From Cristatella mucedo (taxonomy: Eukaryota; Bryozoa; Phylactolaemata; Cristatellidae): a stretch of 64,000 nt of DNA. The notes under the pieces are model-generated. The model was given only the letters and a program-made list of their open reading frames with translations, ran no database searches and had not been told where the DNA came from. The stretch lies in the NCBI GenBank assembly GCA_009760855.2, contig WPIO01000146.1, positions 186,001-250,000 of the forward strand, read 5' to 3'. The position numbers were made by a program, and so were the translations under genes. Positions within the stretch are counted from its first letter, which is position 1; the number at the start of each line of letters is the position of its first letter. Positions 14,470 through 26,400 of the stretch are shown piece after piece.

Positions 14470-17400
14470 AGACATACTAGCAAAAATGTGCCGAGCCAAA
14501 CTTAAGGTACCGACAGATACCTCACTTACCAAGTAGTTCAAATTAGCATAAGCTGGGTTTTGCACTCCAGAGTAACCACCAGCACCACCAAGGTTTGGAG
14601 GCATAGGAGTGTACATCTGAGGATAATCTACAAAGTTGTATCGTCACCATAGATCAGGCACTCACAAAACCAGACTAAAGACGTAATTATAACAATATAA
14701 AATTATAATTCAACGAAAATTATTCACAGCCTAAGCTACATTACCAGAAAAAAACCAATTGCTACTTACTGCTGTATAAATGCGATGCAGCTGGAGGTAA
14801 AGTGTTCAAGTTGTTGGCAAGCAAAGCCGGGTTCAGTGCTGATGCAGCAGAAAATGGCGTAGCTGACGTCACGGGCAAGGAAGACTGAGAGCTGACCGAG
14901 GCAGTAGCAGCAGCCATCAGCAGGCTGCTCTGGGCAGAGGCAGCAGCCGACACTGGTGGTCTGACAAGCACACTTGCCGCTGCTGGCTGGGCATGGATGG
15001 AGGCGGCAGCGTACTGGCCACCGGCCGACGAGGCAGCGGGTGACAGCACATGCTGCTGCTGCTGCTGGAGATGGTGGTGGTGCTGGCCTGAGCTTGCAGC
15101 ATTGCCCGATGCCTGCTGGACTGCAGCCGCATAAACGGACTGCGAGGCAGGCGATGCCGTGGCTGACTGCTGCGCGACAGGCAGGGCCACCTGCTGCTGC
15201 TGCTGTGTGTGAGAGGAACTGGCTGCAGCTGACGGCAGAGGCTGCTGCTGGATGCCGGCTGGTGCACTGCTGGCCCCTATAACAAGCAGGTCGGATGCTT
15301 GGCGGTGCTAGCCTCAACCTGGCAACAAAGCATCAGCATTATAGCATCAGCGATCCCTACATAGGGCACGAAGGCATGCACACCTTCCCCACAATGTCTC
15401 CTCACTATTTCAGTCTTGTAGGATGACTATAAATATCGTAGCCACACAATCTTGCATGCAAGAACCTATCTTACTATCTTTTCAGGCCGTTAAGCAAATC
15501 GTTCCATCAAGGTAGTGCAGTGTAGCATAGGGTTTTCACTGGTCAATTAATTAAGATAACCACAGTCGGGCGATCGGCAGGGCACCATCTACTAAGGCCT
15601 CTGATGTTAATGGGAAGCAACGGGTGCTCAAAAATTGCCATTGTCAGCCCGAAAGGTTCACCACTGATTGTAAGTTGAGCCTGCTACTGAACGCACTCGA
15701 TCAGACCTTTTTTAAAGTCTTTTCTGACTACGGGCAGTCAATAGACTAATAAGCTTCACATGCAATTCTTGAATTATCTGCTCTCCACTTCAACACGCAA
15801 ATGCTTGTTGGTGCACATCCTTCATAAATACAAACTTGCCCACATACTGGCATAACATGCTTACTGACACTTTCTCCGAAAAAGTTGCAGTATGAGCCAA
15901 GCCAGTTACGAGTTTTCTTCGAAGCAAAACCAACTTTCCCATCTTTTTCCAACGACCTGGCGAAGGAGGAAGCCCTCTCCAGTACAGATAAATTTCTCTG
16001 TCCATGCAAGGTGCACAATAGCAGCACATGCTCAGGCCATCAGAATTGCCAGCAGGATGCTATTTGACTATTTGATGCTACCAAAATGGCACAGCCAGCT
16101 GGAGCCATACCAACCAAGCATCTACCGCAAATCAGCTAGTATTTTTTTAGTACCACAAAATCCGAAGATGTTCCCTGACACGACCCCCTGAGCACAACAC
16201 GGCCAGATTTTGCTACTTTGAAGAGGGCCACAATCTGACCATACCAGCGCCAAATGCAACAAATTACAGAAAGGGCATTTCGGGTGAATTCATCCGACAC
16301 ATCCTTTAGATCACGTGGGCAGGTCGGTAGGCCTTCTAGCCTGCAAACCACTTCATCCGAAGGCACTAATGCTGAGCGAATACCCTTGATAATAATGCTG
16401 AGCGAATACTAACTAGCCCTCTTCCCATCAACCCTGATCCCATAATCTTCTGACTTCAAACAGTTGCAGCAAAATGCGGCTTACTTCGGCGAGATATTGC
16501 CGCAACCTACCGATCAGCTGCTGCTCTGTTGCTGCTCGTAAATTCTCACTTGCCTAGAATGAAAATAAAAGTTCGAATGCAAAAATAGTGCAAACCTCGT
16601 GAAGGCAGGGGACACAGCAGACAGAAATTGCTTGCAAATTTAATGCACGTCCTTCACTAGCAATGGCAAACTTTTTTCCAAGACTGCGGTACTAACGACT
16701 ACCCAAAATTGGCCCCTTTCTCCTCCTTAACCAAACCTTGAAACATTGAAAAACCCAATAGCACGGGAGAGACAACAGCACAGTAATAAAAACGTAATCA
16801 CCGGAGAGATACAAATACAAACTACCAGCGATAATGGAAGCTAATAAGAATGCTTAATATATTAAATGTGTCCAATCGATTAGGTACTTAAGTGTCGTAA
16901 TGATGCAAACTGATCCGAACTTTGGACATAAGTTTATCTACCATGTCTACTATGACTAACACCACTCTAGACCTCACATCTAAGGCTAGTCTTCCAAGAT
17001 AATAAGATTTTCGTGCCTTTTATAAATAACACGCTTCTTGAAAATATTGACCTAAGTAGAATCCTCAATCCCCTAGTTCAGCCGAATCACTTGGTTAGGT
17101 TAGAAGTCACCCTTTGCCACATCTCCAAACACTTCTCGCGTACCATTAAATATTGACGAGGCATCACTGCCATTACAGTGCAATGCTTTAAGCCTTACCA
17201 GCTTCAACAGTAGTGATTATCCCAAGAGAATATATACTCAAGGTCTGCTTCTTTTTACTCTCTCTCTCTTGACGAAGTAATCGCCAAGCACAATCTAGTA
17301 TTTCACTTCTATGCAGACGACAGGCAGCCTTATTTGCCCATAGACCCTTCTCTGCCTTCCATCACCTCCGAGCCTCTCAACTCCGTTGCAACTTTAAATG

Positions 17401-20400
17401 ACAACATTTGTACTTGGATAGCAAAAACCTTTTTAAAAGTTAATGACAGTAAACTAACCTGGTACGTGAAAACGTGAGTGCCTTGCTTGCCAAGTGAATG
17501 GCCCCACCAGCCCCACATTCAAGCCAGCCTACTTTCTGCTATATGTTATTGCAAAGAGTCTGGCCTACAAAAATATGTCTATGTCAACATACTTGGGGAA
17601 AATATCTGGACATCCGTAACTCATCCATTGCTTCCTACCAGTGTACAATGCTTGCAGTAGGTGTGCAATTCGGCAGCTAGGGCCGTCTGTCGTCAATGTA
17701 GCAGCTGCCACATTAAAACAACTGTCACAGACCTACACTGGCTCCCCATCGAATAGCACTTCAAGGTTCTGTCACTCCCTATTAGGTCCTTCCATTCTTT
17801 AGCTCGGGCTTACTCGAAAAATAGGTCCTTATCTAAGGCTTCACATCGTACCGCTAGATCCTCCTTCAGTCATTTAGCTAATAAATAACACACTGAGCAT
17901 ATAAACAACCTCAAATCTTGTACAAAAAACAAACGCCATAAACTCTTATTACCGTAGGGCCTGGAACTCACCCCCCCCCGACTGAGATCACGAAATCAGC
18001 TGACTTTTCATTTAAAATGAAGCTAAAACCCAGGATGAGTGTTCCTGCTAGCATTGGCCCAGTCATATTTATGCAAATTGTCATTCACGTACTCACGAGT
18101 GCTGATAATCATAATAATATATTTGTATAGCGCACTCTGGGAATCTCTTTCTCGGCACTTTATATTTGCTGCAAAGGAAGCATGATCGAATGGATAATGG
18201 TAGCATGCTCAATGTCAACAAGCATAACATGGTTCCTTTCCAGAAAAAAAGCGTAAACAGCTTAAAAGAAAATAACGTCTAGAGATGCTACACGGCTTTT
18301 TGTATTACTAGAGCTAAGTAGCACGAGAAATTTCTTTCCAGTACTCTAATAGGCAAACACACGATAACTGATGCAGAGACTTCAGTAAAGCAAGGTCGAC
18401 GTCAGCGGTTGGGAGCTGTCGCCCTGGTAATACGGTTAGAGGCAAGCAGTTGCACAAGCCCTAGCAATGTGGCCAGGGAGACTTGGGCTGGCAAGAAAGA
18501 GCAACGTGTACAGACAGATGCTGCAAATTCAGCGACAGAGCAACGCACTGCCCAGGCAATCACAGCACCTTGCTCTGAAGGTTCACTGCAGTAGTTGCAG
18601 TAGCTGCGCTACCAGCAGCAGCAGTGCTGCCAGCAGGGGTAAGAGTCGCTGCCGAGGTTGCTTGCAGGCTGAAAAGAATGGCAAACTAGATGGCTGACCA
18701 ACACCAACGAAGCCAACACTGGGCTGGGACCCGGTAAGCAGCAGCAGTGGTGCATGCAGGGGAAGAGGAGCCTACATATCCCAGCATACCCTGCAGGTGG
18801 TGCTGCCTTGGATGCCAACGAAAGCGGAGGCTGCTTTTCTCGCACAAGCGAATCCAGCGAGCTAGATGTCTCGGTGCCCAGGTCAAGGTTGCCGAACTGG
18901 ACCCCAAGAGCATGGACAGGAATTGAGCTGGCTTTGTGCGGCATTTCCACAGCAGCAGTAGGTATCTGCAACAAAAGCCAGGAACTAAAGTGAAAAAACC
19001 ACAATTATGCTGACTTCAAACAAAGCTGAACATGGCATGTGAGTATTACATTGCAGCAACGAAATTCATGCCTGTTACTGCAGCTGCGTGCTGCCAGAAG
19101 ACGACAGGCTTAGCCTCCGGCAAAGTTTCATCGAGATCGATCAGCAGCGAGCACGGGGTAAAGGTCAGAGATCTGGGTAAGTGATGGGGTTCGGCGGTCG
19201 CACAAAGACATTGAAGTACTGACATTAACAATGGGTGCACCAGAGACTCGGCTATCCTAAAACCCGAACAGTGCTTCCATCGGCGAGGTGCTTGCTCTCC
19301 ATTCTGGCATGCCATCTCTCTTTCTCTCACACTTACTAGCACAGAGTGCATTCCTTTCTGCTAGCACCCAGAGGTCTCCAGGCAAAATAAATTCACACGC
19401 TCCATAAGCTTAAGCTATGTGCAAAAGCACCTAGAAAGAGTTCTCTGAGGGCACTATATCAAATGCAATATTATTATTATTATTATTATAGACCCAACCC
19501 ATACTCTGGCTTAACTCAAATACTCTCTTGCATCTCAGATCTGGGTCGTGGGTGAGCATCCTGCAATGGGCAAATCTGTATTGCCCACTGCAAGCAGGAT
19601 ACCTTTTGCCACAATAAAAATATACCCATGAGAGACCTGCAAGGTAGATCTTATTGCATCGTTAGGCATTAAGCCCTGCTTGCATGGCAACCGATAAAAT
19701 GCAAGTGGCATTCAAAGGCCGGTTGTCTTATAGACAAGGCATAAATCAAATATGCTGAAAGCCCTGCAGGTTTGGCCCAGTGGTTAAGGTGCTTGCCAAT
19801 GTGAATGTATTTGATGATGGTAGTCGTGGGCTTGGACCTAGCAATTCGGCCAAGTCTAGATAGGTGGTTATCATGGAGAAATGAGCTATAGGTAAATCCA
19901 GGTGTTGGACCATGCTTGACTGTACCTTGGTCGGCGGTGGAAGCTTTGTCCTCGAAGGTTTGACCTTGTTCTGACTCGGCTGCAGGATACCAGTCGATAC
20001 TATTGTTGCAGTTGCCGGACCCATTGGAACGGCTTGTGAAGATGTAGGAATCTACACAAAAAAGCATGGCGTTTTTTGTCAGGCACAATCTACGTGATCC
20101 AGTGTGAAGCAGTAAACCACCATCGTCAAGAGCAGCACATCGAAGTAAGCGATGTCGTACAGAGTGCATGCTGTAGCTACACTTACACCGATGGCATGCT
20201 TAATTGTGTCTGAGGCTAGCTGCCGGTCATAAATGTTATTTATGTACAACGATTGTTCAACAGCCGAAGACGAGAAAGGTGATGCCTGAATCTGCACCCT
20301 GTCAGTGCTTGCACCAGAGATCGAAGCTGCTACAGATCTAGAGAGGTCGTCTGCTGCCGATGAGACACCTTGTCGTGGCAGCTGTGCACTGTCCCTGTAA

Positions 20401-23400
20401 AATAAAAATCATGATGCCAGGTTAGCCAATAGCAGCTTCGTGCCTGCACTGTGCCCTCACAAGGAGAGAGTGAGAGAGAGAGACCACGAGGTAGCTTGTA
20501 TCAGTGTGCTGATGTACCTATGTGATGCTGTTCCACTCTCAGCCGTGATGCTATATATGCTGCCACCAGCAAGAAGTGAGGAAGAAGGCAGTGTTGCTGC
20601 TGGTGCTGCGAGGCCATCAAATGCAGCGGCTCCATAGGAGCCGCTGTTGCCAACGTCTGCACCAGCAGCAGCATTGTGTGGGTTGGGTGGAGTCGAGCTG
20701 TCCAGCGCCCTCGCTGTGAACACTTGAGACTCCTTCAGGCTACCAGTCCACTCGTCCACCTCCAGCTCCCATGCACCTGCACTCTCTAGGTCACCGCCAG
20801 CACCGCTGCTGTGATTCCTCAAGCCAGCCTGCTCACCACTGCCTGTAGCTGCTGCGCGAGTATCTGCTTCACCACAAGTGGCAGTAACAGCCTCAGCCCT
20901 GTCGTACTGGCCCGGCCTCGAGTAGTTCCTGATGCAGAGAACAGAAAAATTGCTTCAAGTGTTCACACAATTAGAAACCCACAAATACAACTGTACGGTG
21001 AGAGAAGGGCCGCCGGAACAAGTCCTCGCAAGCCCCAACTTCTCTGCCGACCCCAGAGAATCTTTGAGACAAAGCCAACCACAGGACTAATACTTACACT
21101 ATTATAAAGCCAAGCAGACACGCTTTGGCCAGTGAGCAGCTCTGACAGCAGAAGCAGCAATTGTGATATGACATGTGTATGGCTCTCTTACTCAGATAAC
21201 TAGGATAACTCAGATAATCTCCCTCTAGGTATTTGACATATGCTTTAAGGTAAGCACGTCAACATAAATAATACATATATGTCAGGTTAGCTGATTTAAC
21301 TAACAAACAGCCTTACTCATTGCCCACTGTAGGACTCCAAATTACGATCTGGGCCTACAAGAGTGAGCACCTTATCTCCAATGCAAAGACCTAGGGACTA
21401 ACGGTAATGTACTAATGCACATCGTCAATAGCAGAAGTGGCGCAGCTTGTATCCAGGGTCTGTGCACAGTGACGACGAATTAGCAGGCGCCAACTACCTC
21501 GATCCCCTCGTGCCATGCCAACCACCACGTCCTCGTCCGCGTCCTCGGCCACCTCGTGCATGTACAGATGTGTCGTATTCTACATCACCGTTGTTGACTC
21601 CCTCTTTTGCATCATTCTGTGATGTGTCTACGAAACAAGATGGGACGAGGTAGCTAGCTGCAATTCACTAAATGAAAGCAAACGACTACTTAAGATTTAG
21701 CAAGAACATACCAGCCTTATAACAAAAAACAGGCAAACGATAGGTATATTTGCACCAAGACCAACTAGGGGTGAGCATACAAGCCACTTGCTGATGATTG
21801 TACAAGTAAACAACAGCCGGAAAGTGGCATTCGGAGAGCATACAGGCAATAGCTTGGCACGACGAGGGGGACATGACAAGATTATTAAAGGGTAGTGCTA
21901 GCAATTTCTAAACAGCACTGCATTGGGAACTGACACGAATTAACACAAAGGCTCTGCTTAGCCATCTATGTACTAGCATATACAACTGCAAGTGGAGGCA
22001 GTGATCATATAAAGCCAGGACTGCCCTATTTTGATCTTACATTCGCCACGGTAGTCTCCACGTGCTCTGCTTGCTGACGATGCGCCACGATGTGGCTGCA
22101 TTCGCGGTGGTGCATTTATCCGGCCAGCCTTACGTCCACCACGATCAGATGCGACTTCTCCTATTGTGCAGTTGCTTTCCTTGATGTTAGCAGAGGCGAT
22201 GTCGGCGACTTCTGAGACCTCACCAGACGAATTTACTTTAACCCCCTTTTTCTTCCGTATGACTTGCTGGTGATAATCCGACTCACCCTAACAATAGCAT
22301 ATAGGCAAGGCGTGAATCACACCGTCGAAGTAAAACAAAGGGTCTCCTAACGGTCTCACTGACCTCTTAATAGACTTACAATGGAGAATAGACACACAAT
22401 TTCCGGGGTCGTATCAGGATTGGGTATCAAAATAGTGAAGAAAGATAGACAGATAGGTTATACTATACTGTGCAAATGTTTATCTGTAATCGCCTGGCTT
22501 TTTATGTCTGAGCACTTATCCCTTATAGCTTTCTGATTGGGCCACGACACATTTGGACCCCTACTGATTGATTGCCGGTGCCCACAACTAAGTCTCAGAC
22601 ACGAGTGGGAACAAAGTCATATAGAAATCAGATAATGAAGACCAACTGTACTGAGAGGAAAAGCTTTCAAAATTCGCATTTGAAATGCCAACGGCTACTA
22701 ACGACAAAGATAAATGCTAGCCGATCAGAACAACGATTTAGATACATATATAAAATACATTTGTATAGTGCCCTGAGAGAACCTAACCTCTATTCAGGCG
22801 CTTCAAGTTAGCCACAGGGCTCGAGCCCACGACCTAGCTCATCAAATACATTCACCATGACCTTGGTTCGATGCGAACAAGCACTTAATCACTTGGCCAA
22901 ACCAGCCCTTTGCTTATACAGACAACAACCAGGAGTCATAACCCACCGAGTGTCCTTACTCAGCACATAGCCAAAACATGACAGTTTGACAACATATGCT
23001 TGGATGACCACTACCTCTCTGAAGATGATCGAAGACCAACTAAACAGTTATGGCAAGCCTTGTGTCACCAAGACACCACCCTCAATATTGGTTTATCTAG
23101 CGGCAATCAAGTGAAGTCTGCCTGCAATCTGACAATGCGACCATGAGCACATTCTTTCCACAAAATTAAGGGAAGTTATATAAAGCGGAACCAAAAACAA
23201 GTAATTAGCAGGAGAGGTAATATTAACCTCTCCCACCGTCTACCATTCCATAAAAATGGGGCAACTTTTAATTGCACGGAGAGCATAGTTTTTGCTACAC
23301 CCCAAAAAACGCTGGGCTGATGGGTAACAATTAATATGGGGTAGATACATTACATTACATACTACAGTCACGAACTGGTGCCGTTCAGCCTGTCAGCACA

Positions 23401-26400
23401 CTACACAATCCAATCAAAAACCTATTGGACACGGCAAGAATAAGGTATTTTTCTTTATCATTCTTTAGCTGGACGGAGAACTACGGTGGTGAACTACATG
23501 CTTACAAGAGCTGAAATTGTGGTGCTATTACAAATTATCAGCTGATATGCTTCCTTTCCAGCATCAGCAACGTGGCTGCAAAGAAATTAAGTTCTTCAAC
23601 GAGCCCGAATAACTCATAAGTCTGTAAACTCACAAAGCCATAGCGACCAAGTTCCTTTGGAGACCGTACCGTTAGTTTGTTTGCTCTCAAAGCCTGGAAC
23701 TAACTCCCAACCTGTGTCACGACATCTGACTTTTCCACATTAAAAAGAAACTAAAAACACATATATTTATCACAGCATTTAGTGGGTTCCTGTGATTCGT
23801 CCTTCATCGTGCTTCCTTTGCACTGTTAAGCACCTAGAAAGAAATTGAGCTCTGAAGGGACTTTATCAAATGTATTATTATTATTATGTGCTTATGCGTG
23901 CTGACACTGTTGCATGCTGCCACTAACCACACTTGCAGGCTGACCCTGTGCATTACACCCCTAACCATATTATTCTTTTTGTTTATTGAGCACGCTACCA
24001 CTAACCATTCGACCGTACATCCTTTGCAGCAACTGTAAAGCACCTAGAAAGAGTTCTCTGAGGGCACTTTACCAAATTATCATTATTATTTAGTGACTAA
24101 GACTGCAGTTTTCTAAAGCCCAAAAGCCTGAGCAGCTTTTAGTAGGCATTCAACGGCCAATACGCTTCGTCCCGAGCAAAATTAAGGTGAAGGAGAAACA
24201 CAGCTGAGCCATGACAAAATCGATGAAGTAGCTGCATGCAGGCAGGACAGCCAGAAACCTCACTGAAAGCAGCAAAGAAGAAACTACAATTTAGGACCCC
24301 AAGATCACGAGCTACTGCTGCAAACCTTCAAGCAAAAGAATGAAACAGCTAATGTATTGTCCTGCAAGGACCAACGGGCATGAGAAGGCAGAAACTAATG
24401 CAGCACTCCTGCTTCCTACAAATGTTCCAACCCACGGTATACCTTTCGAGACATGTAAGAGCTTTGCTATTGATCCGTTGACCATTAAGGAGCCATCACG
24501 GAATAAGGTGCTTGCCTTTGACCACGCAGGTCGTGGGCTCGAACCCTTGGGCGTGTATGAAGCACCTGGATAGAGATTAAGTTCGCTTAGGATAAGTCAC
24601 GATGGCATATAAGGTTAGGCGGTCCGAAGTCGTGGGTTCGACTCCTGAGATGGGCAATTAATTCCTTATTGCTGCTGCAAGTGGCAGTGATAGCCGTACA
24701 GGCTCTTCTATTGCTAGACAAAAAAGGCTGTTGAATCAGCTTTTTTTTAAGGATGATACATACATTAACTATATCCCAGATCTTTAAAAGATGGAATGAC
24801 TGAATTCCCTAGATTTATTAACTAACCTTATAAAATTTGTCGATAGCTCTGCCAATAATGAATTGCAGCAGTCCAATGTAGGCAGTGCCATGGAGCTAGA
24901 AAGATATTTAGCTGCCCATTGTAGTAAGTCTCTAATCCTAACCACCTTACCTAGGTCACAGTATGAGGCCAGTGGTGATTTCGATTAGTGTGATGAACCA
25001 AGTCCACATAAAAAACAGCTGAATCTGATCAGCCATAACTCGTGCCAGTAACAGGAGTACCTTTACCGGGATGGCTTTAACGTAGGCTGAGAATACAGCT
25101 ACACAGATCCACACGGCCATGCAAGAACGCACATATACATACATTCATACATACGGACACGCAAACTCTCACAATTTGACTAAGAGACAATTGCTACTAC
25201 TGACACACCAATACTGATAGACACCAAATAAGAGACACTGTAAATTTTAGAACTAGGGGAGCCAAAAAAGACATCAAGCCAAAAAAAGGTCAACACAATC
25301 ACTTAATATTGAATTATCACTTTGTGATTGAGTTGACCTCTTTGGCTTCATGTCTTAAATATACACGAAGTTTTATTTTATGTCTTATAATATCCTAAGA
25401 AAATTTCATCTCTCTACAGGTGCTTTAAAAAAAAACTGAGGGGCTCGCCCCTAGACATTGACCACCTAAGGTAAGCACCTTACTCTGGGCCAAACCAGGG
25501 CAACAAGCAGAGCAGAAAAAAGATAAATCAATCAAGTGTTGATTCAATGCAATGCTGGCCTAAACTCATAGGCTATAAATCCTTGTCAACAAATAGGAAA
25601 TTTAGAACTGAGCACAACAGTGTGGGCTCAATTCTGATTAATGTTTTTCAGCACATCTCTTAAGCTGCTTGCCAAAGTTGGCTGGTGCTGGCAAGTAGAA
25701 CTACTAAACCACTACAGTGTGTAGGTGCCTAGCAAAGCACTAGCAAACAAAGCTTTGCATGGGTCAACAGCAGAGAGCTCTAACTTGGGGGGGGGAGGCC
25801 AGGAGATCTAATAGAGGCTATTTTGTAAGGTTGAAAGGAAACTACTAACAAGGATCTAAGCACAATACGGTAGAAACTTATACCACATGCAGGTCTTTCC
25901 TAATAGGCACCACATATCAAATGGTCTTGGTGGGTCGCACTCTCCTACAAGCATTCTGTGGCTGTTACAACTGTAGCATCCTGGTGTGATTACGGTATCA
26001 GGGTGTAGCTGCTGGGCTCAGACACACACAACTAGCCAGGGCATTGCAAGCAGCTCACATGGCTAACCAGATGGATTTACTCATTTGAAGCTGCAGCTCA
26101 AGGCTTCCGAGAAGTACTCGGTAAAAGAGGACATAGTCAAGAGTGCAAAGACCACAAATCTTCATTAGTGAAACTACAGAGAAAGCCACCCCTTACGCAA
26201 GCATCAGACATTGGCACAGCAGGTACAATATCAAGGGAGTGAGAGAAAGGGTTTGACTGGCAAGGTCCACGAAACATCCTGGCAGCATAGATCTTGCCCA
26301 CGAGGCCTCAAATATGGACAGTTGCAAGTGAAAAGAAAAAGAGGCCTCAGCGATAACACGTATTAAAGATGCACTCGTTGTATGGGCCTCGGCCAACTAA

